Below, in pieces: positions 1 through 11,592 of a stretch of 64,000 bases of DNA (position 1 is its first letter; the number at the start of each line of letters is the position of its first letter). The position numbers and the translations under genes are program-made. This DNA comes from Ursus arctos. Lineage: Eukaryota > Chordata > Mammalia > Carnivora > Ursidae. The DNA lies in NCBI RefSeq assembly GCF_023065955.2, contig NW_026622930.1, positions 24,715,449-24,779,448 of the forward strand. The letters are read 5' to 3'. Under the pieces are notes generated by a model, which saw nothing but the letters and a program-made list of their open reading frames with translations, searched no databases and was not told where the DNA came from.

Positions 1-904
1 CACAACAGACGGTCCTGCTGCCGACCTGGTCCTTAGCTGGTGTCCTGGCTCCAGACACTTTCTCCCTGACCAGCTGTGGCCCACTCCAAAGCCTCCTCCA
101 CGCTGTAAGAGCCTGGCTGAGCCACGGACACGTCCGTGACCCTTTCCCGTGGCTCACAAGCCCACCTCCACCCTCTCCCACCATCTGCCTCGTAAGTCAC
201 CATTTGGTCCCCAGACTTTTTGGGGTTCCTGGCTCATTCCATGCTCTACCCATCTCTATGCCTTGATTTGGGATGTCTTAGCCACATGATATGCCTTCCC
301 ACCCCATGTACTACTTCCTTCCTCTTCTTCCAATTGACTCCTGCCATCTGCAAGAGTCTGCTTGAACTTCACCTCTACCGGGAGGTTTTCTTGACTCTTC
401 CATAATGGGCTATACCTTGGCATTTCCCAAAAACCTTTGCAAAACTAGACCGTAGGATGTGGATACATATTGCCAAGTGAGTCGTTACAATTCATTAGAG
501 TCGGTGAAAATTGTTCTGAACCTGGTGGGTGTAAATGAGGGCTGGGATAGGATGGAGGTGCTGGGTCTTGAGTGATCTGGGAAGGAACTGCTCTCCCCCA
601 GAAATGGGCAGGAAAGCCACAGGGGGGCTACCGGTTCAGAGGGTGCTCCAGGCATGGGGGGGTTCAGGAGACTGAGCCCCTCACACAAGCCCCTTGTGCT
701 CAGGGCAGTGGAACCTGGGGGAAAGGGTTAGGCCGTTGACATTTCCAAGTGCTTTTCCAAGGGAAATGTTAGGCGAGTCTTACACTCCCTGCCCCCTTTT
801 TTCCGTTCCCATTCCCGATGTCAAGTTCAGGCTCTCATCATTCATTGAATGACCTCCTTATAGCCTTCGTGAGTATCATCTCTGTGCTCTATGAATTCAC
901 CACA
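1..904. other. Intergenic sequence, nothing recognised
   Basis: I see no exon with splice sites, no young repeat and no RNA gene here. Short open frames on both strands have no family resemblance. The stretch lies about 30 kb downstream of the end of ESRRB. Confidence 0.5.
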
Positions 905-1115
905 AGCCCAGTTCTGTTCTATTGGCTTTACAGGTATTAATCTGTTTGATCCTTACAAACCTTTGTGCGTAGGTACCGTTATTGTGTCCATTTTATAGAT
1001 AAGGAAACTGAGACACAGAAAGATGCAATAACTGCCCAGGATTTCATAGCTGGGCAGAGCAGAGATTCAAATTCAGACTGTCTGGCTTTGGAGCTTAGTT
1101 TTTAACCACCCTATT
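905..1115 (+). repeat. MIR SINE fossil
   Basis: The MIR core is visible: a cattle of diagnostic phrases including CCATTTTATAGATAAGGAAACTGAG, read with a few substitutions, followed by a CACAGCT-like segment (CATAGCTGGG) and a tail on a missing-value theme (TCAAATTCAGACTGTCTGG). Divergence is high, as expected of a mammal-wide element. Confidence 0.8.
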
Positions 1116-1756
1116 AAACCTCCTTCAACCATCCTTCCGTTTCCGCCAGGTGGCACGCTTGGAATGGGATGTGGCAAGACACTAACAGTTCTCCACCAGG
1201 TATCTAGTCTCCATTTCATCCCTGCTACTAGAACCCTGATTTTATTCAGGACTGAAACTTATCACATTAAAAATATTCATTTTCCCAGATTTCTTTGCAA
1301 CTAGAGTGATCAGGTGACCAGGTTCTAAGTAATGAGAAAAAAACTACAGGATAGGGCTTTGAGGGAGACTCTTTCTATCCAGAAAGATGCCCAGCAAGAC
1401 TAAATGGGAACAGAGTCAGCTGGCACAAGCCTTTCTGCCTTTGCTCTTCTTTCATTCTTTCTCCCTGGAACATGGTAGAGAAATCTGGAAGTGCAGCAGC
1501 CATTTTACAACCATGAGGATGAAAGTCACACATCAAGAGAATTAGAGCCTGGGTTTTGATGATGTCCTTGGTAGCTGTGCTAGCCCTGGACTACCTTCCT
1601 CTGGACTTCTTGTTACCTGAGGAAGATAAAAGCCTTAATTGGCTGAGCAACTGTATTTTGGCTTCTGTTACATGCAGCCAAATGCTGTACCTTATAATAA
1701 ACACCAAGGATCATGCATCCTTATAGGTTCACCTTCATGGTCAGTCAAAATAGCTC
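1116..1756. repeat. Ancient interspersed repeat, class uncertain
   Basis: The part from about 1200 to 1720 shares phrases with 29160-29550, 53380-53830 and 61100-61330: TTCCCAGATTTC, GACCAGGTTCTAAG, then a run ending in an AATAAA-like signal near 1697. I read these as copies of one old family but cannot name it. No coding potential is visible. Confidence 0.35.
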
Positions 1757-1966
1757 ACTATCACCCACAGCAGTGTCCTTAAACGTGAGCTTGCAGCAGA
1801 ATCACCCAGAGGGCTTATAAGAACTTGGTTGCTGTGCCCTACCCCCAGAGATTCTGATTCCGTAGGACTGGTGTGGGGCCTGGGGATTTGCGTTGCATTG
1901 CTAACAGACCCCCACACGATGCCGGGGCTACTGGTGCAGGGACCACACTTTGAGAACCACTGCCGT
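1757..1966 (-). repeat. MER5-type hAT-Charlie element
   Basis: The block ends in GACCACACTTTGAGAACCAC, the reverse complement of the MER5 terminus, and contains the CCCCAGAGATTCTGATTC core. It is a non-autonomous hAT DNA transposon fossil lying in reverse orientation. Confidence 0.8.
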
Positions 1967-1974
1967 ACAGAATG

Positions 1975-2425
1975 GGGCTCAAACTACTACTTTAGGGCCC
2001 TTAACAATCTGACCCCAACTGCTCCTCCAGCTCTGTCTCTGTCTCCCTGAGTCCCAGTCCCCAAAGTGCCCTATTTTCTAGCCACACCAGGCTGGAAAAT
2101 TCCCCCAGCACCCCCACACTTGCTCACCCCTCCAAGCCTTTGCCCAGGCCAGCCCCTCACCTTGCAATGCCCCTTCTTCCTGTTCTTCTGCAACCAAACC
2201 CTACTTGTCCTTGAAAGCTCAGCCTTCTTCTCTATGATCTGTTCTCCAACTTCTCCTGAGAATGAAATATTCTTCCCACCAGCACCTTGCTTTTTATCTG
2301 TTCTAGCATTTCTTTCATTCTGCCTGGAATCATATGCAGTTGTTTGCTTGCTGTCTTCTCACCAAGATGAGAGTTCCATGGGGCGGGGACCAGATAATAG
2401 TACTCAGCCCTGTAACCATCCCCTT
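1975..2425 (+). repeat. L2 LINE 3' part
   Basis: Typical L2 phrases appear in order: CAATCTGACCCCAACT, CCTTTGCCCAGGCC, CAACCAAACCCTACTTGTCC, and near the end ATGAGAGTTCCATGGGG. No reading frame survives. The open frames that cross it come from the pyrimidine-rich L2 3' end. Confidence 0.75.
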
Positions 2426-2534
2426 TGACCTGGCTCAATGCTATCAACATTGAAGTTCCTCAGGAAAACCATCAGTGACAGGAGAGCATTTGGGTGGGGA
2501 AGAGCCTTTCTCCAAGCAGAGTTAGTGCTTTCTA

Positions 2535-2752
2535 AGCACGGGACATGTCCCCGAGCACTTGCTACATGCCAGGACCTGGTCTGCTTGTACAGTCTCACTG
2601 AGTCCTGCCATAGGGTGTGAGAGTAGATTCTGTCATCCTCCTTCTAGATGAGGAAACTAAGGCACAGGCAATTTAAGTAACGTCGTACAACCAGGACGCA
2701 GAGGAGGCAGGATCTGAACCAAAGCCTATGAGCTTAACCAGGCATTCACCCA
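2535..2752 (+). repeat. MIR SINE fossil
   Basis: Reads GCACTTGCTACATGCCAGG, then AGATGAGGAAACTAAGGCAC, then ACAACCAGGACGCAGAGGAGG, which is the MIR order of 5' part, core and 3' part. Confidence 0.8.
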
Positions 2753-4115
2753 CCTCTCAAGTGGAAACACCAGACCCATCAGGTCAGGGACAAAGACATA
2801 TTAGCGAGAAAGGTGATCCATTCCTGAATGACTGGGAGGTGAGTGACATTAATCAGGGTCCTTACGTGGCCGAGAAATGAACTACCTATTAAAACCTGTC
2901 TTTAATAAGAAAAATAAAGTTAGGAAATGGGTGCAATTAGTAAGTCATAATAAAAAACAGGTAAAGGGTCACTTAGAAAAATTAAATGCTAGGGAGATAC
3001 ATAAATCAGGGGGTCCTATGGCGTGCAAACTGAAAGGTCTGGCCAGAATTAGCTAATGAACTTGAGGGACCCTTGACGTCTACTTTCAGAAGTGAGAGTG
3101 AACCCCGGGGGGCAGCACAGAGAAGGAACACGCAGGACTGGACATGAAAAACAGGAAGAAAACCGATTCCAGCAATTTTCCCCCAGGGAAGCCATAAGTT
3201 CCGTTTGTAGGCAAGCCATAGAACAAATTTTATGATTAAAAATTTACGATAAATCTTATGAGTAGAAAATCCAGTAAGCGGCTGGAGGGCAACAGAGGCC
3301 TGAGCCATAAACTGAACTGGCAGGTTTACGCAGAAGGCATGCCGGGAAACCATAACGCTGTTTTATTCTAACTAATTTGTAATATTAGTGGGAAGAGGGT
3401 GCACCGAAGATTTAGTGCTTTTTGATTTTTAGAAAAGCCTTTGATTCAGTGTCTCATGAAATCTGACTGGCAAAATTAATTTAAATTGGCATGGACAGGG
3501 ACCGTCTCAGGGATGGAGTTCGGCTGAAAGCCTATAAACAAAGGTGTGATGAATGGGAGTCACAAACTGGAGGGGCGAGGGGGCGGGCCGGCCGCCGCTG
3601 ACAGCGTGAGTTGAGCAGAAGCGGGTACCCCATCACAGTGATGGTCTCCCTGAAGATGAGGTTAATGACTGATCAATTAAATCTGCATGTATAATTTAAC
3701 CAGGGTGACACAAACGGGGTTGGCAGGGTTGGGGGCGGCATTGAGAGACACGAAAAGGGCAGAATTATTCCCAGCTAACGGTGTGTGCTGTGTTGCGGGT
3801 GCCTGAGACCTGAAGACCCAAGGTCCACCTGGCAGGAGAAATTGAGTCCAGGTAAATTTCTAGTAAGATCTTCAAGGGACGAGGACACACACCAGTAGTT
3901 AAAGCTGGAAGGGGGTGCCAGTCACAGAAAATCTGCCTTGAACAGTGAAGAAATTAATCTCATGTATAGAAATTAGAGACATGGGGTTAGCTTCAGGCAC
4001 AGAATGATCAGGGCTCTGACTTAGTTTCTTTGCCATTTGCTGACTCTGCCCTCTCCCACATGTTAGTGCTGTCCTCAGGCTGGCTTTGCTCAAGATTACA
4101 AGGGGTGAGTGCCAG
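2753..4115 (+). repeat. Probable CR1/L3-type LINE fossil with RT remnant
   Basis: Bases 3425-3463 translate to IFRKAFDSVSHEI, close to the DFxKAFDxVxH motif of non-LTR reverse transcriptases of the CR1/L3 type. A stop codon follows at once. The flanks, with phrases such as GGGACCGTCTCAGGGATGGAG and CTATAAACAAAGG, also look like decayed LINE. Limits are uncertain and the rest of the stretch is unassigned. Alternatively the motif is chance in unique DNA. Confidence 0.45.
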
Positions 4116-4117
4116 TT

Positions 4118-4545
4118 CCCAAAAAGATACGTCCCTGTCCTGGGACCTGTGAATACAATCTTATTTGGAAAAAGGGTCTTTGCAGATGTAATGAAGTTAA
4201 GGATCTTGAGGTGAGATCATCCTGGATTGGCCGTGTGGGCCCTAAATCCAGTGACAATTTTCCTTAAGACATGGAAGAGGAGAAGACAGAGGAGGAGACC
4301 CCGTGAGGGCAGAGGCAGAGACTGGAATCGTGCGGCTAAGGAGTGCCTGGAGCCATCAGAAGCTGGAAAAGGCGAGAAGGGCTCCTCTCCCAGACCCTTC
4401 GGAGACAGCGTAACCCCGCCAACACCTTGATTTTGGACTTCAGGCCTCTGAACCGTAAGAGAATAAGTTTCTGTTCTTTTAACCCACCCGCTGGTGGTAA
4501 TTTGTTACAGAAGTTTCAGGAAATGAATACAGCGGCTACTAGGAG
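4118..4545 (+). mobile_element. MLT1 LTR (ERVL-MaLR)
   Basis: Diagnostic MLT1 phrases occur in order: ACCTGTGAATACAATCTTAT, TTTGCAGATGTAATGAAGTT, GATCATCCTGGATTGG, CCCTAAATCCAGTGACA, and near the end TAAGTTTCTGTTCTTTTAACC. It is a solitary, diverged LTR of an ancient non-infectious retroelement family with no internal gene. Confidence 0.85.
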
Positions 4546-4549
4546 GCTG

Positions 4550-6485
4550 TGTGCTTCCTCGCGCCCAGGCTGACCAGCGTTGTGTAGCTTTCTGGTTAGA
4601 GTGAAGCATTGACTTTCCCATAAGCCCCAAGCAAGCCTCTCGTCACATCTCGCTGACTAACGTTAGCCCAGCCTTGCCCCCGAATCCGTCACAGGCAAGG
4701 GCGTCGAGACCCTATGGCGTGGCTCGCACTCAGCAGCTGGGTGGGATGGGGCGGCACCCTGTGGCTAACTTCTAGGTAGTGGAGCCTCCTAGCCTGTGTC
4801 CCCCGTGAGCTCAGGTGAGGTGGGGCGTTGCCTACCAGCCTCCACGGAGAACACGCAACGTGAACGAGAAAGGATCCCTTCCTCTGTGCTCGGGTACCAC
4901 TGAGACCCGGGCGCTGGTTGTTACTCAGGCTTCCCTGACTAATACAGAGGTCACTGTGTGATCTGGAAGGGCTGGCCGAATTTTGACGGGAAGGCATGAG
5001 AGACAGTGCAGGCAGGCAGAACTGTGTGAGCGAGAGATGTGGGGACAGCCTGTTTTGGGAAAGCGGTGGCTGTGAATGAGGAAAGAATTGCTGGAAAGAA
5101 GGGCAGGGCCCGCCAACGAGGGACAGTGGCTTTCCAGTACCGTTGGCATGAGAAGCAGAGGGAATATGGGCGCCCAGATAAATTTAAAAGGCTGTTGCCA
5201 AAGCCCAAATAAGGGTGAACAGGACCTGACCCAGAGAGGGCCGTGAGAATAACGATGGTAATAGTGATAGCTGGCATTTATTAAGGCCTCCTGATGCTGT
5301 GGGGACTGAGCCTGCGTCTGCGGCCAGACAGAGCCTGCTGGCAAGTGTGCCCAGAAGGAAGTCGCCGAGGTGCTGGGAGACTGAGTGCTGAGGGAAAACG
5401 CGCAGGCCGTCGACACTCTCTGCGGTGGACGGTCCCCACGGGAAAATAAGAGGCGATTACCGAAAGCAGAGGGCGGGAGTGCAGGGCCGGCGTGAAGAGC
5501 TGCCGTCTGCTGCCGTCAAGCTCCTGACAGAATGTGCCCTGGGCGGGACAGGGAAGCTGCTTTCTGACACCACCCCCCAAATGTGTGCATGTTTCTTATC
5601 AGAACATCTAGAGGCTTCGTTGGACACTCAAACAAGATTGGATCTTAATTCTGGAAATATGAGGAACCATTTCTCTAAGGAATAACTGGATAAAGTGGAA
5701 GGATTCGTCCTAATAAGGAATGATGATAGATCCAAACACTGGTCACTAATCACTAATGGTAGACTCTCGGGTTCCACAGTGTTGTTCACAGGGGAAAGAC
5801 TCTTGGGAAGGGGGGCCTTCCCTGGCCTTGCTACCCCACAGCCTCGAATCCGGCTTATCTAACTGCAGTGAGATTCCCCTGTTGCTGTCCCACATGTGAC
5901 AAAAGGCTTCGGCAGGGAAGTACTGGGTGGTGGGTCTTCATCCCTCCAACTCCAAGCACATTCCTTTAAGACTGTCCCGTGGCCCTAAGCCTTCCCCTAA
6001 ATCCAGATCCCACACAGGGGCCACTGTCAGAATGGTAAGGGGCAGAGTAGGAGGAAAGCATGGCGCCCCAGGAGCCACATTCAAAAGAACCTTACTAGTA
6101 ATAATGGCCACCTGGTCCCTAGGGAAACAGGACCACAAGTGCCTCAGAGTCTCTAAAAGCGTCTCATTGTTGATTTGGCAGTCACTCGATAGAGCATGTC
6201 TGCCCCGTCCGTGCCCTCTTATATTTGCACGAGGTAAAAGTCCCGCATGTCCCAGAAAACAGAATCTTTCTGGGTCACCGCACCTCCGGCCACTCACGCC
6301 GGCAAACTGTGCCTCCCCCTCAAACATACCACCCAGTCAGCTCCAAGCAGTTCTCCAGTGTTGGTGTCCGGAGGACGGCCGCACCAGGGGGAGAGAACAG
6401 AGGTAGAACACCTGTCCAGGCCCTCGAGGGGCTGCAGCCATCTTGTGTGCCTTTGTGGGAGGCAACATGGCCAGTGAAGTCTGGC
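4550..6485. other. Intergenic sequence, mostly unassigned
   Basis: Only a short MIR-like piece near 5250-5285 (AGCTGGCATTTATTAAGG) is recognisable. Open frames up to about 160 codons exist on both strands but overlap one another, lack splice or family support, and look like chance frames in GC-rich DNA. Confidence 0.45.
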
Positions 6486-6487
6486 TC

Positions 6488-6705
6488 TGAAGCCGGGCTC
6501 TCTGAGCATGAGTCCTGACGCTGGGACTCCCCGGTTTTATGATCGTGGGCAAGACTCTTAACCTCCCCTGTGTCTTTGCTTACTCATCTGTAGGAAGCAG
6601 ATAATAACAGTCTTATCTCTTGGATGGTTTTGAGAATTAAATAAATATCTATAAAGTCCTTAAAACTGGCGCACAGGAAGTATTCCATAAACGTTAGCTC
6701 TGTGG
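6488..6705 (+). repeat. MIR SINE fossil
   Basis: Contains GGGCAAGACTCTTAACCTCC, CTCATCTGTAGGAAGCAG and GAGAATTAAATAAATAT, the usual MIR sequence of statements, ending in an AAGTATTCCATAAACG-like tail. Confidence 0.8.
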
Positions 6706-7204
6706 ATGATTAACGAGAGATTGTGTGAAAGGTGCCCAGCTCTAGAGGACAGGCCCCTGGAGACGCGTTGGTTTTGTTCCATCAACATTCGGTGAGCTGG
6801 CCGCAGTGCGATAGCATTTCGTTGCAGGTTTCCTGCCCAGCTGTGGCTCGGAGAGGACAGGCTGTGGAGTGAGTGTCTTGTGTAGAGAAGTAATCTAAAG
6901 ATTTGCCTACATTTCACTCCCAGAAGGAAAGAGCGTGGGCAGCCTCCTTTAGTCTGGCGGGGCTCACGGGATAGCAGGCAACAGCCCCTGCCCCTCTACC
7001 TCCACGAACTTGTGGAGAGGAAAGTGCTCTGAGCTGAGGGCAGGACTTAGGTTCGCTCTTGGTCAGGCGTGCTTTGATGTCTTCTTCCCCAAGCGTCTTG
7101 AGGATGAGCGTGGAGGCCGCCTATCTCCCTTGGGGCCGGCCACTTATATTTTGGGGGTCATCGCCCTTCCTGCCTCTACCCGTCCTTCTAAATCCTGCTT
7201 GGCC

Positions 7205-7420
7205 TATTTTCTTTCAGGGCAGAAGAATCTCACTATTTTATTTGATCTTTACAATAGCCCTCCTGAGGTGGGTACTATTTTATCTCCATTCCAGGGTTAA
7301 AGAAACGGAAACACAGAGACGTTAAGTAACTTATCCAAGGTCACACAGCTATTAAATGGAAAAGTCAGGCTGTAAACCCAAGTCTGTGCATCCAATTCCA
7401 GAACCCATGCTCTGAACTCC
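7205..7420 (+). repeat. MIR SINE fossil
   Basis: Shows CTTTACAATAGCCCTCCTGA, GAGACGTTAAGTAACTTATC and CAAGGTCACACAGCTATTAA, the conserved MIR core and 3' part. Confidence 0.85.
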
Positions 7421-8165
7421 TGCCAATCAGTAGCCAAAGAGAAGAATGTCTGTAATGCCCTTGGCGGCCTTCGGTGATCTGCTCCTGAGCAATCAGGACA
7501 TGAGCTTCCTCATTGAGATCCCTAACTCTTGGCTGCTGATTCGGCCCTTTTGTGATCGCTGTGATGTAGGAAGCCCCAGGAGAGCAGAGCTCCCAGGTTC
7601 CTGAGTTTTGTTAACGGGAGAAGCGATCAAAGGAGTTCCCAGAAAGGTTCCCAGTTGGATGACCCAGCGAGGGGGGTGATGCCATGGGGGGAGAATCAAA
7701 TGCAGAAAGAGGAAGCCAGATGCAGGAAAAGCAAACTTCCCACAAATTCTGTTTGCTTAAGACTCTGCTAGCACCTTCCTTCCCAGGCGACCCTTCCCCA
7801 GCCTCCCCAGCCTCCCCAGCCTCCCAGCCCCCAGCCCCTGACCAGGAGGCAGCATCGCAATGGGCTGTTTTTAATCCTTGCTAGATCTCTTTTATTTTTT
7901 TCCCCCTTTGCTGGGCTTCCTGGGCTGTAATTTTTCCCTCTGTGTCATCCATCACAGACACAACGTCGCTTGTGCAAATTAAAATGCACCTCAGAATAAT
8001 AAAAAAGGGGCCTTCTTCCCCCTCCTTTTCCTTCCCAGCAGCAACTTCTCAACACAAAACATTTGTCTCTGGGCAACAGCGGGAGCATTAACCCTGCGTC
8101 TGCCGTCGCCAGGCCCATACAGTCCTTGCTGCCACGTGCAGTCAGTGATCAGGGCCCAGGAGCAG
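7421..8165. other. Unassigned intergenic DNA with a CCAGCCTCC tandem tract
   Basis: Bases 7795-7835 are a short imprecise tandem of CCCCAGCCTC units. Elsewhere I see no exon, no named repeat and no RNA gene. Confidence 0.5.
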
Positions 8166-8169
8166 CTGG

Positions 8170-8384
8170 AGAAAGAGACCTGACCTTACTGTGGACTGAC
8201 TGTGTGCCAGACCCCGCTCATACATTGCCTCTTCTGTCCTCTCTACGCCCTGATGGGGCAGGAACTATTAATGTCTTCAGTTTACACATGTAGAGCCAGT
8301 GGTGTCTAGTAACTTTCCCGGTCACTCGTGCCTGAGCTGGGACTGGAACGCAGTGTGACTCCGAAGTCCACACGCACCCTGCTC
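8170..8384 (+). repeat. MIR SINE fossil
   Basis: Contains GACTGTGTGCCAGACCCCG and TGGGGCAGGAACTATTAATG, followed by GTAACTTTCCCGGTCACTCG, in MIR order but quite diverged. Confidence 0.65.
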
Positions 8385-8570
8385 TTGCTCTTCAAAGTGT
8401 GGTTCATGGACCAGTAACATCATGGGCAACACCTGGGAGCTCATGGGAAATCCAAACTCTCGGGCTCTCTCTCAGACCTCCTGAATCAAATCTGCGCTTT
8501 TTAACGGGAGATCCAGGTGAATCCAGGTGATTCTTGAAGACAGTCAAGTTGAAGAAGTGCTACTCGAAAC
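8385..8570 (+). repeat. MER5-type hAT-Charlie element
   Basis: Starts TTCAAAGTGTGGTTCATGGA and continues with ACACCTGGGAGCTCATGGGA and CAGACCTCCTGAATCAAA, the MER5 forward order. It carries a small internal tandem, ATCCAGGTGA twice at 8510-8530. Confidence 0.8.
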
Positions 8571-8905
8571 CACCATGCTCTATTCTCTTCCGCTCCCCCT
8601 TCCTACCGCCTTGATGTCCTCACCTTGACACGCTAAAAAATACCTTTTCTGGAGATGGATTGGGAGCCCCAGTGGACTCATCTCCTTCTCCACGAAGCTG
8701 GGCTCCAGAAGCATCTGACCAGGCATCGCAAGTGTTTAACAGGTAAAATCAATATAATTGCACTTATTTACCTGCATGCCTGCTTTCTCTCTCCAGAGAG
8801 AGCCTCCTGAGGCTGGATTTGTGCCTTATTTTGTTTTGTGTCTGCAGTACAGTGCCTGGCACCTAACCAAAAGGCTGACAGCCACGAGGTGCTATATTAA
8901 TGCTC

Positions 8906-8936
8906 ACACACACACACGCACACACGCACTCATACT
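8906..8936. repeat. (CA)n microsatellite
   Basis: A run of CA units broken by two CG steps. It is short and impure. Confidence 0.85.
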
Positions 8937-8949
8937 TTTTCCCTAATTA

Positions 8950-9698
8950 TACAAGTTATAGTAGGACATTTGCTTCTGGGAAGATGGGCTAGATATACAT
9001 TTCCCTAGTACTTCCAACAATAACTAGAAATTCTCGACAGTATGTATAAAACATAAAGGGAGTCTGAAATGTGAAAGAAGAAGGCAGACCAGGTAGGGAT
9101 GTTAAGATCCAAAGAATGAGTGGTGAGTTCGGCGTGTGTTCTTTTTTGCCTCATAACCCCCAGACTTGAAGCTGAAGGGGCTGGCAGCTGGAAACACCAG
9201 TGGGCATGGATTTTAAAAAGCGCAAACAAAAGCCTGCTCTTTCCAGCCAAAGGATCAGGAAAGGGGAGCAAGACAGCAAGACAGAAAGCTTTTAGACTGT
9301 AACTACTCTATTCTAGCCAAATCCTATAGAAAAAATTGAGCAATGAAGACCAAGTGGGGAGACTAGAATTCCATCCTTGCCAGGTTGTGACAAAACACCC
9401 TAACCCCTCCAGCAGGGTGGTGTCAGAGAAGGCCACATAGGGAACTAGGGCTTTCATCCCCAGTTGGTAATGAGACCCCTCATGCCATAGAGTCAATGTA
9501 GAGAGCAGTAGTGAGGTACTCCTGCCCCTCCCAGCCAGGGAGGTATCAGTGAAGGACTGGTGGGACACCAAGCTCTCATCCCCACTCAGAAGTGATGAAG
9601 AGTACCATCTTCTACCTGCATCTGCAGTATAAGGCAGCACCACTTCTTCCCCTATAAGACCAACAGTGTCCAGGTTTCTATAAAAAGTTGTCATACCT
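8950..9698 (+). mobile_element. Old L1, 5' untranslated part
   Basis: The GGGAAGATGGGCTAGATATA start and the repeated sub-blocks built on ATCCCCA/CAGGGAGG phrases (9360-9600) fit the 5' region of an old L1M-type LINE. It runs into the ORF1 and ORF2 remnants downstream on the same strand, so this and the blocks to 14215 are best read as one broken L1. Confidence 0.55.
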
Positions 9699-9870
9699 GG
9701 GTGCCTGGGTGTCTCAGCCAGTTGAGCTCTCGATTTTCGCTCAGGTCATAATCTGAGTCCTGAGATTGAGCCCCACATCGTGCTCCACATTCAGTGTGGA
9801 GTCTGCTTGTCCCTCTCCCTCTGCTCCTTCCTGCCCCCCCCACTCACTTGTTCTCTTTCTCTCTCTAAAA
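9699..9870 (+). mobile_element. Old Can-SINE, interrupted by a younger one
   Basis: Reads GGGTGCCTGGGTGTCTCAGC, then GAGATTGAGCCCCACATCG, then CTCTCTCTAAAATAC. This is a diverged carnivore tRNA-derived SINE in forward orientation. Its A-rich end is split by the SINE at 9890-10072 and resumes at about 10074. Confidence 0.85.
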
Positions 9871-9889
9871 TACTTTTTTTTTTAAAAGA

Positions 9890-10072
9890 TTTTATTTATT
9901 TATTTGACAGAGATAGAAACAGCCAGCGAGAGAGGGAACACAAGCAGGGGGAGTGGGAGAGGAAGAAGCAGGCTCATAACGGAGGAGCCTGATGTGGGGC
10001 TCGATCCCATAACGCCGGGATCACGCCCTGAGCCGAAGGCAGACGCTTAACCGCTGTGCCACCCAGGCGCCC
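9890..10072 (-). mobile_element. Young Can-SINE (SINEC) nested in an older SINE
   Basis: The reverse complement reads GGGGCGCCTGGGTGGCACAG through to a CT-rich stretch and AATAAATAAAATCTTTT. The flanking duplication TAAAATAC plus a T run plus AAAAGATT is found on both sides (from 9866 and from 10074), proving insertion into the tail of the older forward SINE. The body has few changes, so it is recent on a carnivore scale. Confidence 0.93.
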
Positions 10073-10104
10073 CTAAAATACTTTTTTTTTAAAAGATTGT
10101 TTAA

Positions 10105-11590
10105 ATTTATTGCACTAAGATCCAGGGAGATTGCAAGCTGGATTGAAAAAGACAGTCAGTAGAGGCCAGCACCAAAATGACAGAGATGTTAGAATTAGCT
10201 GACAAAGATTTAAAAGGAGCTGTCAGGAAAAAAGGCCTCAACAAGCAACAAACCTGCTGGAAACAAATGAAAAAAAAAAAAAAGGAGAAAGTCTCAGCTA
10301 AGAAATAGAAAGTCTCAATAAAGTAATAGTAAAAATAGCAAGGGAAAAAAGTAGAAATTTTAGAATGAAAACGTACAATAACAGCAGCAGCAACAGCAAC
10401 AAACCACTCAAGAGATGGGAGGAGACATAGCAGAATGGAGGGGACAAAGGAAAGAACCAATAAACTTGAAGATAAAGCTGAAAATCACCCAATCTGAACA
10501 CTAGGCCTAAAAATAAAATAAAATAAAATAAATGAACAGAGTCTCAAGGACTTTGAAGATCATAACAAAAGAGCTAACGTGTGTCATTAGAGTTTTAGAA
10601 GGAGAGAAGGGGGTGGAGCTGAAAAAGTACTCAAAGAAAAAATGACTGAAAGCTCCCCAAATTTGACAAAAGACATAAACCTGCAGATTCAAAAGTTGAC
10701 CGAACCACAAATGAGATGAACCTAAAGAAATTCACATCAATACCACAGAGTCAACTTCTGAAACCTAAAGACAAAGAAAAAACCTTGCAAGCAACAACAC
10801 AGAAATGGCACCGTATAGGGGAAAACCAGATTAAGTGACAGCAGATTTCTCATCAGAAACATGGGCCACAGGAGGTGACACAATAGTTTCCAAGTGCTCA
10901 AAGAAAAGAACCACTGACCTAGAATCCTACTTCCAGCAAAAATAAAAGGGGAAGTCAAGGCATTTGAAGAGGAAGGAAAACTGAGATATCTTGTTGCCAT
11001 TAGAACTAACCTAATAGAATGGTAAAGAAAAGTTCTCTAAACAGAAAGGAAAGAATAAAAGAAGGAATTCTGGAACGCCAGGAAGAAAAAACATGGTATG
11101 CAGAATTATGGATAAATACCATAGACTTTGTTTCTCCTCTTGGGTTTTCTAAATTATGTTTGATAGAACAAGAATTATAGCATGTTCTGATGTGGCTCTA
11201 AATGTGTGTAAAAAAATATTTAAGACAATTACATAATAAATAGAGGAAGATAAAGGAACAGAAAGGGAGATAAAGTTTTTATACTTCATTTGAACCGGTA
11301 AGATGATGACAGCAGTAAATTGTGATAAGTTATGTATATAGAATGTCATAACTAGAGCAACCACTAGCAATGCTATGCCAAGAGATACTCTAAAAAAAAC
11401 TACAGACGAATAAAAGTGAAATTCTAAAATATGTCAATAACCAAGTGGAGGGCAGGAAAAAGAGAACAGAGAAACAGAGAGAGAACAAACAAAACAAAAA
11501 CGTAAGCCCTCATGTGTCAATAATAACATTAAATGTAAATGGGCCATAGCACCATTTAAAAGACAGAGAGTAGATTTTTAAAAATGACCC
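10105..11590 (+). mobile_element. Old L1, ORF1 region and start of ORF2
   Basis: A-rich plus strand with many stops. Bases 10640-10990 show the ORF1-flank phrases CCCCAAATTTGACAAAAGAC and GACCTAGAATCCTACTTCCA typical of L1M. Around 11515-11560 the translation reads like the start of the L1 endonuclease (an NNNIKCKW..APFKRQRV string in place of the intact ITLNVNGL start). An AAAAT pentamer run sits at 10512-10535. It is non-functional. Confidence 0.7.
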
Positions 11591-11592
11591 AA

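Noticed and set aside
4118..4545. Retroviral genes linked to the MLT1 LTRs
   Set aside because: Both MLT1 copies are solitary LTRs; no gag, pol or env remnant adjoins them.
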